Assembly: GCA_026392115.1 (NCBI GenBank)
Contig: JAPLCQ010000012.1
Coordinates: forward strand, 1-61,564
Direction: 5' to 3'
Length of the DNA: 61,564 nt
Source of the DNA: Armatimonadota bacterium
GTDB taxonomy: Bacteria > Armatimonadota > Chthonomonadetes > Chthonomonadales > CAJBBX01
Shown one piece after another: positions 15,963-25,342 of the stretch. How positions within the stretch are numbered: position 1 is the first letter of the stretch; each line of letters opens with the position of its first letter. The notes beneath the pieces are model-generated. The model did no database searches. It had not been told where the DNA came from and saw only the letters and a program-made list of their open reading frames with translations. The position numbers and the translations under genes were made by a program.

Positions 15963-17315
15963 TCAGGGCTTGACGGCGTCCGCTTCCTTCGGCGCGGGCA
16001 GCAGGCGGCACTGATGCTCGGTCGCGAGCCATTTGGCCGTGCCGCTCCAGTACCAGTTGGGAACCTGCAGGTGGCCGTAGGCGTGGGCGGGCGTGGTGTT
16101 GGTTGCCGCCACCGTCACCGAGCAGCGGCTGTTGGCGTTGGGCACGTACCCGAACTGGTAGGCATATAGGCCGTCCGGGCTCTCCTGGTCGCCGACGGTC
16201 GGGTCCGCCACGATCCATCCGCCGCCGGGCAGGTAGAGCTCGACCCACATGTGCCACTGGTTGGTCCCTTCCCACCAACCCGCCGTGGGCCGCGCGGGGA
16301 TGCCGATGTTGCGCAAGCAGGCGATGAGCAGGTACGAGTAGTACCCGCAGTCGCCCCACCCGTTCCGTAGCGCCCCGAGGGCCCCGTCGCCCGGGTGCTT
16401 GAGCGTGTAGGTCAAGCGCTTCATGACGGCCTGGTGGAGAGCCCGGGCGGCGTCATAGGGCGTCATGGCGTTGCGGTGGCCGGCCGGGAGCGACGCGGCC
16501 ACGAACGCGGCGATCTCGGCGTGTGCGCTCTGGATCTCGGCCTCGGATTGCGTCCACTTGGCGATCTCCGGCTTCAGCTTGCGGAGGTCGGCCCAGCCCG
16601 CGCGGCGCAGCTTGCCGGGGTTCACCCGTACGTTCCAGAGCCGCACCGTGAACGACTGGGCATCTTGGAAGGCGCCGGGGCTCGGGTTCCTTCGGGCGAT
16701 CTCCGAGGCCGGCAAGCTGAACGGCGAGGTGGTGACCGCTGCGCCTCCGGCGGGGCCCGGCGCCTCCAGCGCCTCCTGCGTCGTGTGCGTGGTGGGGAGG
16801 CCGAAGCAGAAGTCCAGCCATCCGATAGCGCCTGAACCGGGGGCGAAGCGGACCGCTATCTCCTCCCACCCTCGCATGATGCGCGGCTCGTAGTTCTCCA
16901 TTGCGGCCTTGGGCGGCGTGGGGGTGAGCGTCCCGGCGGCGGCGTTGTTGGACCAGTCCGTATCGCCGGAAACGTGCCCGGGGTCGATGCTGACGCTCCA
17001 CGGCATGGGTCCGTCCAGCGCTACCTGCCGCTTGAAGGTCCACGTGAAGTCGCCGGCGCCGACGCTGATGTCCGCGAAGTCGTGCGTGGAGGCCGCGATC
17101 TTCCAGCGGATGCGGAACGGGGCTGACGGCGCTCCTGTCACCCGCAGGTTCACCCGCAGGGCGTAGGGTTCGCCCACCCTCGGGTTGCCCGCGGCGCCGT
17201 CGGGCCGGCAGGGACCGGCGCTGGTGATCCGCAGGTCGCAGGCGGCGACGGCGGGTGCGGAGGCGGACAGCACGGCCAGGGCCGCGACGAAAGCCAACGT
17301 TGCGGCCCAGTTCAT
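15963..17315 (-). CDS. Secreted transglutaminase-like domain protein
   Basis: 450 residues starting at 17315, where GGGAG precedes the ATG and a signal peptide begins (MNWAATLAFVAALAVLSASA); an in-frame ATG 9 codons upstream is less likely. The N-terminal part (residues about 35-150) resembles a beta-sandwich of the CARDB/APHP type. The C-terminal transglutaminase/papain-like core carries the triad C323 (G-W-G-D-C-G-Y-Y), H355 (H-M-W-V-E-L) and D371 (A-D-P-T). Related bacterial enzymes act as proteases or amide transferases on the cell surface; the substrate is unknown. It lies 39 bp downstream of the PIG-L deacetylase gene on the same strand, probably co-transcribed. Confidence 0.82.
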   Translation of the reverse strand: MNWAATLAFVAALAVLSASAPAVAACDLRITSAGPCRPDGAAGNPRVGEPYALRVNLRVTGAPSAPFRIRWKIAASTHDFADISVGAGDFTWTFKRQVALDGPMPWSVSIDPGHVSGDTDWSNNAAAGTLTPTPPKAAMENYEPRIMRGWEEIAVRFAPGSGAIGWLDFCFGLPTTHTTQEALEAPGPAGGAAVTTSPFSLPASEIARRNPSPGAFQDAQSFTVRLWNVRVNPGKLRRAGWADLRKLKPEIAKWTQSEAEIQSAHAEIAAFVAASLPAGHRNAMTPYDAARALHQAVMKRLTYTLKHPGDGALGALRNGWGDCGYYSYLLIACLRNIGIPARPTAGWWEGTNQWHMWVELYLPGGGWIVADPTVGDQESPDGLYAYQFGYVPNANSRCSVTVAATNTTPAHAYGHLQVPNWYWSGTAKWLATEHQCRLLPAPKEADAVKP

Positions 17316-17354
17316 GTGGCGCTCCCCGATCACAGTCGTCATCAGGCCGGCCCG

Positions 17355-18179
17355 TCAGGCGACGGGGAAGAGCTCCCGGAGCCGCGCCTCGTCGGGCGTG
17401 TCGCCGTACTCGCTGATCTGGAACGCCTCGGCGTAAAGGCCGTCGCGTTGCATGAGCGTTCGGTAGCGGCGGTCCGTTGCGGCGCTCATCTCGCGGAGGA
17501 TGCCGTCCATACGGGCGTAGCGCTCGCCCTCGGCCTCGGGCCAGTCGGCGAAGCTCGGGTGCGAGGCGGAGTTGTACGGGATCCACTCGTAGAACTGGCT
17601 CTTGTGGGCGCAGACCATGGCGACCTTTTCCGCCATGCCTGCGTCTATGGTTACAACAGCATCGGGCCGGAAGGCGCCACCTTCGGTGAAGCCGTCCTGC
17701 CAGTAGGCGATGACGGGCATCCGGCGCAGAGCTGGCACGTCCGGGCACATGGGCGGCACGGTGAGCATGTAGACGGCGTCCAGCACCAGCCGGGCGGTGT
17801 AGCGGTGGTCGCGATGGTAATCGCCGGGGCGGTTGGTGAGGATCAGGTCCGGCCCGCGGCCCGGCTCGCCGAAGGAGCGGATGGCGCGGATCATCGCCTC
17901 GGTGCTGTCGGGCGTGACGTAGACCTCGCCGTCGTTGATGCCGAGGCAGGCGTAATCGGCGCGGGCGATGCGCGCGGCCTCGAGCGACTCCAGGCGCCGG
18001 CGCTCGGCGAGCAGGCCGATGTCGGACACGTACTCGGGGAAGTAGTGGCCGCGGCAGCCGTTGGTCACCGTGAGCATACGCACCCGGTGGCCGCGGGCGG
18101 TCAGCAGCGCGATCGTGCCGCCGATTGAGAACTCGTTGTCGTCGGGGTGGGCCCCGATACAGAGGATGTCTAGCGCCAT
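17355..18179 (-). CDS. PIG-L/LmbE-family deacetylase
   Basis: 274 residues. The start at 18179 is chosen because the family N-terminus (MALDILCIGAHPDDNE) begins there after an AAAGGCGG ribosome site. The zinc motif A-H-P-D-D-N-E and the downstream N-R-P-G-D-Y-H-R-D-H-R-Y are both present, so the catalytic site is intact. Family members remove N-acetyl groups from GlcNAc-containing lipids, thiols or glycans. In saccharolytic bacteria such enzymes often sit among glycan-processing genes; the substrate here is unknown. Confidence 0.88.
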   Translation of the reverse strand: MALDILCIGAHPDDNEFSIGGTIALLTARGHRVRMLTVTNGCRGHYFPEYVSDIGLLAERRRLESLEAARIARADYACLGINDGEVYVTPDSTEAMIRAIRSFGEPGRGPDLILTNRPGDYHRDHRYTARLVLDAVYMLTVPPMCPDVPALRRMPVIAYWQDGFTEGGAFRPDAVVTIDAGMAEKVAMVCAHKSQFYEWIPYNSASHPSFADWPEAEGERYARMDGILREMSAATDRRYRTLMQRDGLYAEAFQISEYGDTPDEARLRELFPVA

Positions 18180-18333
18180 GTTGCCGCCTTTCGCATGCCG
18201 GCCCGATGCAGCGTCCGAGCCGCCGCCCGCCGGTCCCGGTTCAGGGTACCTCGCTGGGCGCAGCGGGTATAACGCATGCGCGGCCGGGGCGATCAATGTG
18301 GGCAGGCTCGGGCCCTATGGAGTGGGGTGCTTT

Positions 18334-19368
18334 ATGATCGTGCTGATGCACGCGGAGGCGAAGGACGAGCAGGTCGACGTGGTGGTCGGGCGCATCGCGT
18401 CGCGCGGGCTGGAGGCCTTGCGCCTGCCCGGCGGCGAGCATGTGGCCATCGGCATCGCCAGCGCGATCCGGCCCGAGGAGCGCCCGGAGCTGGAGAGCGC
18501 CCTCCGCGCCCTCCCCGGCGTGGCGCATGTGGCCCACGTCAGCCGCCCCTACAAGCTCGCCTCGCGCGAGTTCCACGCGGCCTCGTCAGTGGTCGAGGTG
18601 GCTGGCGCCGCGTTCGGAGGCCCCGGCTGCGTCGTCATCGCCGGCCCCTGCGCCGTGGAGAGCTACGACCAGATTCTTGCGTCGGCGCAGGCCGTGAAGT
18701 CCGCCGGAGCGTCCCTGCTCCGCGGCGGCGCCTTCAAGCCGCGCACCTCGCCCTACTCGTTCCAGGGCCTGCACCTCGAAGGGCTTGAGATCATGAAGGC
18801 CGCGGGCTCCGATGCGGGTATCGGCACCGTGACGGAGGTGATCGACGCCCACGACGTGGAGACCGTCTGCGCATACGTCGATATGCTCCAGATCGGCGCC
18901 CGGAACATGCAGAACTTCCCGCTCCTTATCGCCGCGGGCCGCTCGGGCCACCCCGTGTTGCTGAAGCGCGGCCCCGGAGCCACGCTGGACGAGTTCCTCT
19001 TCGCCGCGGAGTACGTCCTGAGCCAGGGCAACGGTCGCGTGGTGCTCTGCGAACGCGGCGTCCATCCGCTGGACCGCACCTACATGCGGAACACACTGGA
19101 CCTGAACGCCGTGCCGATACTGAAGGACATCTCGCACCTGCCCGTGATCGTGGACCCGAGCCACGGCATCGGCCAGGCCCGCTACGTGCCCGCCATGGCC
19201 CTGGCAGCCGTGGCCGCGGGCGCCGACGGCCTCATCGTCGAGGTCCATCCCAACCCCGCCGAGGCGCTTTCTGACGGCAGCCAGAGCCTGACCCCCGCCG
19301 CCTTCGCCGACCTGATGCGGCGCCTGCCCGCCGTGGCGCATGCCGTCGGGCGCGTCTCGACGCGGTAG
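18334..19368 (+). CDS. aroF: 3-deoxy-7-phosphoheptulonate (DAHP) synthase, type I-beta
   Basis: 344 residues from ATG 18334. An N-terminal regulatory ferredoxin-like segment of about 75 residues (starting [18 protein letters not shown]) precedes the KDO8P-like TIM barrel: G-P-C-A-V-E-S near residue 107, [29 protein letters not shown] and D-P-S-H-G-I-G-Q. It condenses phosphoenolpyruvate and erythrose-4-phosphate in the first step of aromatic amino acid synthesis. This I-beta architecture is common outside Proteobacteria and is usually feedback-inhibited through the N-terminal domain. It is monocistronic and divergent from the PIG-L gene. Confidence 0.94.
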   Translation: MIVLMHAEAKDEQVDVVVGRIASRGLEALRLPGGEHVAIGIASAIRPEERPELESALRALPGVAHVAHVSRPYKLASREFHAASSVVEVAGAAFGGPGCVVIAGPCAVESYDQILASAQAVKSAGASLLRGGAFKPRTSPYSFQGLHLEGLEIMKAAGSDAGIGTVTEVIDAHDVETVCAYVDMLQIGARNMQNFPLLIAAGRSGHPVLLKRGPGATLDEFLFAAEYVLSQGNGRVVLCERGVHPLDRTYMRNTLDLNAVPILKDISHLPVIVDPSHGIGQARYVPAMALAAVAAGADGLIVEVHPNPAEALSDGSQSLTPAAFADLMRRLPAVAHAVGRVSTR

Positions 19369-19459
19369 CCTGAGGAGGAGTCCAAGGGCCGCCCCCCGCC
19401 GCTTGCGTGCCGGCGTGTCGCGATATGTCTCCCCCCGTCGCGGCTTGCGCGAACCGACG

Positions 19460-19534
19460 CTGCGACTAAGTCGCAATTGACTTGGCAGGTCGCACTGGGG
19501 TAGACTCTGCACTGTGAATGCAACTGAGTCGCAA
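19460..19534 (+). promoter_or_regulatory. Promoter of the Fur-family gene with two flanking operators
   Basis: TTGACT (19477-19482) and TAGACT (19501-19506) are separated by 18 bp. A 17-bp palindrome of consensus TTGCGACTnAGTCGCAA abuts the -35 on its upstream side (19460-19476, one mismatch). A second copy covers the region just after the likely start site (19518-19534, two mismatches). A repressor bound to both would block polymerase, so autoregulation by the encoded Fur homologue is likely. Confidence 0.72.
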
Positions 19535-19548
19535 CTACGAGTCCATCC

Positions 19549-19998
19549 GTGCCTGTAGCTGCCCGGGGATCCCTGGCCGAGGCGCTGAGCCTTCGCGGCA
19601 TCCGCCTGACGCGCCAGCGGCGGCTGCTGTTGGAGGTGCTCGACAACGCCCCGGGCCACCTGAACGCGCGGGAGCTCCTCCAGGCTGCGCGTCGCACCGA
19701 TCCCACCATTGACCGCGCCACTGTCTACCGCACCCTCCACCTGCTGAAGACCAGCGGCCTCGTCGATGAACTGGACCTCCTCCACCTGGAGGGCGAGGAG
19801 CACTACTACGAGCGCCGCCGCACGGGCGACCATGTGCACCTCGGTTGCCCCCAATGCGGAACCATCAGCGAGTTCGAAACGGACCTTGTCACAAAGCTCG
19901 CGCAGGAAGTGCATCGGCGCGAGGGCTTCACGGCCACGGGCGTCCGCATCGAGGTCCGCGGCACCTGCAAGGCGTGCGGCGAGGCGCAGGCCCGATGA
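19549..19998 (+). CDS. Fur-family metalloregulator
   Basis: 149 residues from GTG 19549. The N-terminal winged helix includes the family pattern L-T-x-Q-R-x-x-L-L and T-I-D-R-A-T-V-Y-R-T-L. The C-terminal dimer/metal domain has H-Y-Y-E near residue 84, D-H-V-H-L-G-C-P-Q-C-G with a zinc CxxC, and a second C-K-A-C. This fits a Fur/PerR/Zur-type sensor. Adjacency to feoB 61 bp downstream and shared palindromes upstream of both genes support iron (Fe2+) sensing, but the operator sequence differs from classical Fur boxes, so the metal is not certain. Confidence 0.9.
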   Translation: MPVAARGSLAEALSLRGIRLTRQRRLLLEVLDNAPGHLNARELLQAARRTDPTIDRATVYRTLHLLKTSGLVDELDLLHLEGEEHYYERRRTGDHVHLGCPQCGTISEFETDLVTKLAQEVHRREGFTATGVRIEVRGTCKACGEAQAR

Positions 19999-20025
19999 GC
20001 GCGGGGCGTTGCCTTGTGTTTGCAC

Positions 20026-20042
20026 TTGCGACTCAGTCGCAA
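20026..20042 (+). promoter_or_regulatory. Operator palindrome before feoB
   Basis: TTGCGACTCAGTCGCAA is a perfect 8-1-8 palindrome 17 bp before the feoB ATG (20060). It is the same motif found twice at the promoter of the preceding Fur-family gene, so feoB is probably controlled by that regulator. Confidence 0.7.
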
Positions 20043-20059
20043 CGAAAGGGCGGTCGTCC

Positions 20060-22123
20060 ATGGCGGTGACGCGAACACAGGAGGCGCAGGTGCCACGCCG
20101 GGACCTTCTGGCACGGGCGGGGAACTGGGTAGCCAACACCCTCCGCTCGGCCGGCCGCACCGGCATCCGCGAAGAGAAGGAGGCCGATCCCGGCGCCCGC
20201 AAGCGCGTCCTCATCGTCGGTAGCCCCAACGTGGGCAAGAGCGTCCTCTTCAACCGCCTGACGGGCCGGTACGTCGTCGTCTCCAACTATCCCGGCACCA
20301 CGGTCGAGGTCTCCCGTAGCCGCATGACGCTGGACGGCGAGGAAGTCGATGTCGTCGATACACCGGGCATGTACTCCCTCCGCCCCATCTCCGACGAGGA
20401 GCGCGTTGGGCGAAGGCTCCTCCTCAACGAGCACGCCGACGTAGTCCTGCACGTCGTCGATGCCAAGAACCTGACTCGAATGCTCCCCTTCACGCTGCAG
20501 CTCATCGAGTGCGGCCTGCCCGTGGCGCTCGTGGTGAACATGCTCGACGAAGCGCAGCGGCTGGGCATCACCGTTGACCTGAAGCGCCTGAGGGAGGCTC
20601 TCGGCATCCCGGTGGCGGGCATCTCGGCCCTGCGCAACGCGGGGATGGACCAGGTGCGCGCCCTCATCCGCGCGCCTCGCGCCTCGCCCACGCAGACCGC
20701 GCCGGTGACCTACGACGACACCGTCGAAGCGGCCGTGGGCGCGGTCGCCGGCGCGCTTCCGGGGGGAGACCCCGTCGCGCCGCGAGGCCTTGCGCTGCTC
20801 CTGCTGCAGGACGACCCCGAGCTGGCGCAGAACCGAGCGACCGACGGCGATGCCGGGCGCGCGCTGGCCGCGGGCCGGGATGCGCTGGGCGACGGCGTGG
20901 AGACCACGGTGGCGCTGCGCCGCCACGCCACGGCCAGGGAGCTGGCCGAGGCCGCCATGCACGTCGCGGGATCGGGCAAGCTGGGCCTCGCCGAGCGGCT
21001 CAGCCGGCTCTGCACCTCGCCCGTGACCGGCGTGCCCGTGCTGGCGCTGGTGATCTGGTTCGGGCTCTACCAGTTCGTCGGCGTCTTCGGCGGCGGCACG
21101 CTGGTAGGGTTGCTGGAGAAGGGGCTCTTCCACGGCATCATCAACCCGTGGGTCGAGGCGCACGTCCGGCAGTGCGTGCCCTGGCCCTGGCTGGCGAGCC
21201 TCTTCGTGGGCGACTACGGGATCTGGACGCTGGGCGTGACGTACGCGGTCGCGCTGGTCTTCCCCATCGTCGGCACCTTCTTCTTGGCCTTCTCCGTGCT
21301 GGAGGACAGCGGCTATCTGCCGCGTCTGGCCATGCTGGTGGACCGGCTCTTCAAGTCCATCGGCATGAGCGGCAAGGCTGTGATCCCGATCGTGCTCGGC
21401 TTCGGGTGCGACACCATGGCCACGCTCGTGACGCGCATCCTGGAGACGCGGCGCGAGCGCATCATCGCCACGTTCCTGCTCTCACTGGCGATCCCCTGCT
21501 CCGCGCAGCTCGGCGTGATGACGGCACTGCTGGCGGGGCACTCGCTGGCGTTCGGCCTCTGGACCGGCATCATGGTGGGCATCTTCCTGCTGGTAGGCTA
21601 CCTGTCGGCGCGGCTCATGCCCGGCGATGCCGCCCAGTTCGCCATCGAGCTGCCTCCGCTCCGCCTCCCGAGTCCCGGCAACGTGGCGATCAAGACCCTC
21701 TCGCGGATGCACTGGTACTTCCTGGAGGTGCTGCCGCTCTTCGTGCTGGCCAGCGTCGGCATCTGGTTGGCGCAGATGGCCGGCCTGTTCGCAGTCGCCA
21801 TCCGGGCGCTGGAGCCGGTGGTCCACCTGTTGGGTCTTCCTTCGGCCTCCGCCGAGGCGTTCCTGTTCGGCTTCTTCCGCCGCGACTACGGCGCCGCGGG
21901 CCTCTACCGCCTCCACCAGTCCGGCGTCCTGGACGGCCGGCAGTTGCTGGTGAGCGTGGTGGCGCTGACGATCTTCCTACCGTGCGTTGCCCAGTTCCTC
22001 ATGGTGAAGAAGGAGCGGGGCGCGCGTGCGGCGTTGGGGATGTCGGCCTTCATCTTCCCGTTCGCCGTCGGCATCGGGGCGCTGCTGAACTGGGCGCTGA
22101 CGACTCTGAGGATCGCGCTATGA
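20060..22123 (+). CDS. feoB: Ferrous iron transport protein B
   Basis: 687 residues, slightly shorter than the usual 700-770. After about 45 extra residues the G domain appears: G1 G-S-P-N-V-G-K-S, G2 Y-P-G-T-T-V-E, G3 D-T-P-G-M-Y-S-L and G4 N-M-L-D. A variable linker follows (to residue about 320), then the membrane domain with two gate repeats, ending L-P-C-V-A-Q-F and a final hydrophobic helix. It imports Fe2+ across the inner membrane under GTP control. The start at 20060 follows the Fur-type palindrome. The stop overlaps the next ATG (ATGA), coupling it to a zinc-ribbon protein; no FeoA gene is visible beside it. Confidence 0.93.
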   Translation: MAVTRTQEAQVPRRDLLARAGNWVANTLRSAGRTGIREEKEADPGARKRVLIVGSPNVGKSVLFNRLTGRYVVVSNYPGTTVEVSRSRMTLDGEEVDVVDTPGMYSLRPISDEERVGRRLLLNEHADVVLHVVDAKNLTRMLPFTLQLIECGLPVALVVNMLDEAQRLGITVDLKRLREALGIPVAGISALRNAGMDQVRALIRAPRASPTQTAPVTYDDTVEAAVGAVAGALPGGDPVAPRGLALLLLQDDPELAQNRATDGDAGRALAAGRDALGDGVETTVALRRHATARELAEAAMHVAGSGKLGLAERLSRLCTSPVTGVPVLALVIWFGLYQFVGVFGGGTLVGLLEKGLFHGIINPWVEAHVRQCVPWPWLASLFVGDYGIWTLGVTYAVALVFPIVGTFFLAFSVLEDSGYLPRLAMLVDRLFKSIGMSGKAVIPIVLGFGCDTMATLVTRILETRRERIIATFLLSLAIPCSAQLGVMTALLAGHSLAFGLWTGIMVGIFLLVGYLSARLMPGDAAQFAIELPPLRLPSPGNVAIKTLSRMHWYFLEVLPLFVLASVGIWLAQMAGLFAVAIRALEPVVHLLGLPSASAEAFLFGFFRRDYGAAGLYRLHQSGVLDGRQLLVSVVALTIFLPCVAQFLMVKKERGARAALGMSAFIFPFAVGIGALLNWALTTLRIAL

Positions 22124-22317
22124 CACCAGTGATGACCACCTGCGCCTTCTGCGGACACTCCTTCTCGGAGGAGGAGGGCGCCACCTCCTGCGGTGCCTGC
22201 GCCGCGTTCGGCGGTTGCCGCAAGGTGAAGTGCCCCGGTTGCGGCTACGAGACGCCCCAGACCTCGCCGCTGGTGCGGTGGCTGATGGCGCTCAAGGCGG
22301 GACGGAAGGTGGCGTAG
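22120..22317 (+). CDS. Small cysteine-rich zinc-ribbon protein coupled to feoB
   Basis: 65 residues with four cysteine pairs or near pairs: C-A-F-C, C-G-A-C, C-x4-C and C-P-G-C-G-Y-E. The ATG overlaps the feoB stop by 4 bp, so it is translationally coupled. It could bind zinc or iron and act as a small FeoC- or FeoA-like accessory; that role is inference from position only. Confidence 0.7.
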   Translation: MTPVMTTCAFCGHSFSEEEGATSCGACAAFGGCRKVKCPGCGYETPQTSPLVRWLMALKAGRKVA

Positions 22318-22408
22318 GGCGGGGCGGGGCGGGCCGCCCACGCCGCGCCTCTGACGCCTGCCCGCCGCTCCAGGGGTAGCATAACTTCATCCCACCATGG
22401 AGGCGGTG

Positions 22409-24907
22409 ATGATGCGTGTGGCATGGCTGGCCGGGTTGGCGGTTCTGGTCGCGGCGGGGCAGGCGTCGGCTCGTCCCTTGACCCCCGAGCGCATGGCCGG
22501 GTGGTCCATCGTCTGTGGCCCGTCCGCATCGCCGGCCGAGCGGCATGCGGCGGAGGAGTTCCAGACCCACTTCCGGGGCCTCGCCGGCCTGACGCTGCCG
22601 ATCCGAGCCGAGGCGAAGACACGCGCCGTCTTCATCGGCCCCGACGCAGTGGCCGCTGCGGGCATCGCGCCGGAAGCCGGCGCCATGGGCGACGAGGAGC
22701 TCCGCATCACGGTCCGCGCCGATGTGATCGGCATCGACGGCGGGCGGCCGCGCGGGACGCTCTACGGCGTCTACGAGTTCCTCGAAGAGCTCTGCGGCGC
22801 CCGCTTCATCACCTTCGACCACACCTACTACCCGCCCGATGGCCGGGCGCGCGTCCTGCCGCCCGGTACGCGACGCTTCAAGCCGGCCTTCGACTTCCGG
22901 TGGTCCTACTACGGCGAGACGAGCCGCAGGCCGGAGTTCGCGGCGCGGCTGCGGACCAACACCGTATCCGACGACCCGGCTCTGGGCGGACGCACGGGCT
23001 ACCGGCTGGTCATGCACAACGCGGCCAACCTGGTTCCGCCTTCGGTCTACGGCGCCGCGCATCCCGAGTACTTCGCGCTGGTGGGCGGCGAACGCAAGCT
23101 CGGGCCCGAGGGCGGCGGCCCGCAGCTCTGCCTGACCAACCCGGCGGTGCTCGACATCGTAACGCAGGCCGTGCGCGCCGAGATCCGCCGGAACCCGACC
23201 GCGCGGAACATCAACATCGCCCAGATGGACAATGGCAACTACTGCACCTGCCCGGCCTGCGCGGAGCTGGACCGGCGCGAGGGCTCACACGCCGGCGCCA
23301 TGCTGGCCTTCGTCAATGCCGTGGCCGAGCGGATCGAAAAGGAGTACCCCGACGTGCTGCTCAGCACGTTCGCGTACTGGTACACCCGGAAGCCGCCAAG
23401 AACGCTGCGCGCCCGCCGGAACGTGCTGATCCAGCTCTGCAGCATCGAGTGCTGCGACCTGCATGCCATCGACGACCCTTCTTGCGCACTCAACCGTACC
23501 TTCTGCCACGACATGGCGGTCTGGAAGACGCGGTGCGACCAGCTCCTCATCTGGCACTACAACACCAACTTCTCGTGTTACATGCTCCCCTTCCCGAACC
23601 TGAAGGGCATCGGCCGGAGCGTGGCCTTCTTCGCGCGCAACAACGGCCGCGGCGTCTTCATGCAGGCAGCTGGCAACGGCTTCTCCACCGAGATGAGCGA
23701 CCTGCGGAACTACGTGATGTCGCGATGCCTCTGGAAGCCCGGCCGCGACAGCTGGATGGAGTCCGAGGAGTTCTGCCGCCTGCACTACGCCGAGGCCGCC
23801 GGGCCCATCCTGATGTACCTTCGCGGCTATCACCGTAGCGTCGAGGCGGCGGGCGTCCATCCGACCTGCTTCGCCACCGAGTCGGCGCTGGGCGTCACGC
23901 CGGAGACGGCCCGTGCCGCGTTCGGCGCCTTCCGCGAGGCCCTGCGACTGGCCCGCTCCGACGCCGTCCGCGCCCGCGTGGAGAAGGCCTCGCTCTGCGC
24001 CTACCGCGCCGCCCTGAGCGCCTCCAGCACCCGGTTGAGCGTGCAGGATGGCGTCTGCCGGCCCGACCTGTCGGGGTTCGAGCCGAACCTGCTGGACCGT
24101 TACGCGGAACTGGCAATCCGCTACGGCGTCACCATGGAGAGCGAGATGACCCCTGCGGCCGCCTACGTTGAGACGCTGCGGCGGCTCTTCCGGGGCCTGC
24201 CGGCGATCACGCTGGAGGACGACACCTGGCGCGTGGTTGTCCTGCCCGAGAGCAACGGCAAGGTGGTTGAGATGCGCCACAAGCCCTCGGGCCGCAACGT
24301 CATCCAGCAGCATCGGGCCTTCAACCGGTTCCGGTACGAGGACTGGGTGCGGAGTGGGCCCGGTCCAGGCGCCAACAGCATCCTCGCCTACCGCGTCATA
24401 AGCGCCCGGTCGGACCGACTGGAGATGGCGCTGACCGCATCCGATGGCGCCGAGTTCACCCGGACCGTCTCGCTGGCAGGAGGGGCGGTCCGGTTCGACG
24501 CATCGGTCACCGCCGCAGGGGCCCGGCCGCTGGACCTGTGGCTCCACCCCGAGTACGACGCCGCGACCACCTCGGGCGACCCGCGCACGCTGGGCATCTA
24601 CGTCAAGGCGCCGGGCTGGGTGCAGGCCAACAGGGGCTGGCGCGACGGCAAGCCGGCTTCGGGCCATGCCGACGTCGTCGCGGCTGGCGCACCGGGCGGC
24701 GCCTTCGCCTACTACAACCACGTGGAGCGCTTCGGCGTGGAGCAGAGCTACGACCCGGCCCAGATCGGCGGCCTGGGCCTCTACTGGGAGCCGTCGCGGC
24801 TACAGGTGAACCTGGAAATGACGCCCAGGGCAACCGCGTTGCGAGGCGGCGAGACCGTCCGGTACGGCTACGAGGTCCGGTACCTCGCCGAGCCGCCGGT
24901 GAGGTAG
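22409..24907 (+). CDS. Secreted DUF4838-domain glycan-active protein
   Basis: 832 residues. The start at 22409 is preferred over 22397 because GGAGGCGG lies just before it. Signal peptide: MMRVAWLAGLAVLVAAGQASA. Residues about 30-130 form an alpha-glucuronidase/GH20 N-terminal-like domain (P-A-E-R-H-A-A-E-E-F and R-G-T-L-Y-G-V-Y-E-F-L-E). The central DUF4838 TIM-barrel-like region has the family block M-D-N-G-N-Y-C-T-C-P-A-C and F-A-Y-W-Y-T. The C-terminal beta-rich part (from about 590) is unassigned. DUF4838 proteins are common in Planctomycetes, Lentisphaerae and Bacteroidetes glycan loci. Catalysis is unproven. Confidence 0.75.
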   Translation: MMRVAWLAGLAVLVAAGQASARPLTPERMAGWSIVCGPSASPAERHAAEEFQTHFRGLAGLTLPIRAEAKTRAVFIGPDAVAAAGIAPEAGAMGDEELRITVRADVIGIDGGRPRGTLYGVYEFLEELCGARFITFDHTYYPPDGRARVLPPGTRRFKPAFDFRWSYYGETSRRPEFAARLRTNTVSDDPALGGRTGYRLVMHNAANLVPPSVYGAAHPEYFALVGGERKLGPEGGGPQLCLTNPAVLDIVTQAVRAEIRRNPTARNINIAQMDNGNYCTCPACAELDRREGSHAGAMLAFVNAVAERIEKEYPDVLLSTFAYWYTRKPPRTLRARRNVLIQLCSIECCDLHAIDDPSCALNRTFCHDMAVWKTRCDQLLIWHYNTNFSCYMLPFPNLKGIGRSVAFFARNNGRGVFMQAAGNGFSTEMSDLRNYVMSRCLWKPGRDSWMESEEFCRLHYAEAAGPILMYLRGYHRSVEAAGVHPTCFATESALGVTPETARAAFGAFREALRLARSDAVRARVEKASLCAYRAALSASSTRLSVQDGVCRPDLSGFEPNLLDRYAELAIRYGVTMESEMTPAAAYVETLRRLFRGLPAITLEDDTWRVVVLPESNGKVVEMRHKPSGRNVIQQHRAFNRFRYEDWVRSGPGPGANSILAYRVISARSDRLEMALTASDGAEFTRTVSLAGGAVRFDASVTAAGARPLDLWLHPEYDAATTSGDPRTLGIYVKAPGWVQANRGWRDGKPASGHADVVAAGAPGGAFAYYNHVERFGVEQSYDPAQIGGLGLYWEPSRLQVNLEMTPRATALRGGETVRYGYEVRYLAEPPVR

Positions 24908-25045
24908 GCGAGCGGCGCGTTGCCTCGATCGACCCAGTGCTAGACTACGGCTGTTGCGCAGGGAGTAAGCGGTCGAGAGCGGTTCGCACGTGGAGCGCCA
25001 TCGGGTCGGGACTGGCCTCGGGAGCCTCACGAACTCAGGAGGGGC

Positions 25046-25342
25046 ATGGTGTTCTTAATCGCCTTCACTGCCTCTGCGGTGGCCGATATCGCGTGGTTCA
25101 GCGCCACCGAAAGGCAGGAAGTCATGGACGGCATCGCTGACCGCCTGGCTCACCAACCCGATGTCGAGACCCGGAACCGGAAGCGACTGAGGCCGAATGC
25201 AACGGCGGAGTGGGAGCTCCGACTGGGTCCGTTTCGCGTGTTCTATGATGTGAGCGCCGCCGGTTGCGCAGTCAGCGTCTTGATGGTCGGGCGCAAGCAC
25301 GGGAGCGTGCTCCGTGTGCGTGGTAAGGAGTTCATGATATGA
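25046..25342 (+). CDS. RelE/ParE-superfamily toxin
   Basis: 98 residues; ATG 25046 follows AGGAGGGG. The C-terminal half carries the RelE/ParE-like strand pattern: W-E-L-R-L-G-P-F-R-V-F-Y-D-V, then V-S-V-L-M-V-G-R-K-H-G-S-V-L-R-V-R-G-K-E-F. Such toxins cleave ribosome-bound mRNA or inhibit gyrase. The gene precedes its antitoxin (overlap ATGA), the reverse of classical relBE order. Confidence 0.75.
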   Translation: MVFLIAFTASAVADIAWFSATERQEVMDGIADRLAHQPDVETRNRKRLRPNATAEWELRLGPFRVFYDVSAAGCAVSVLMVGRKHGSVLRVRGKEFMI

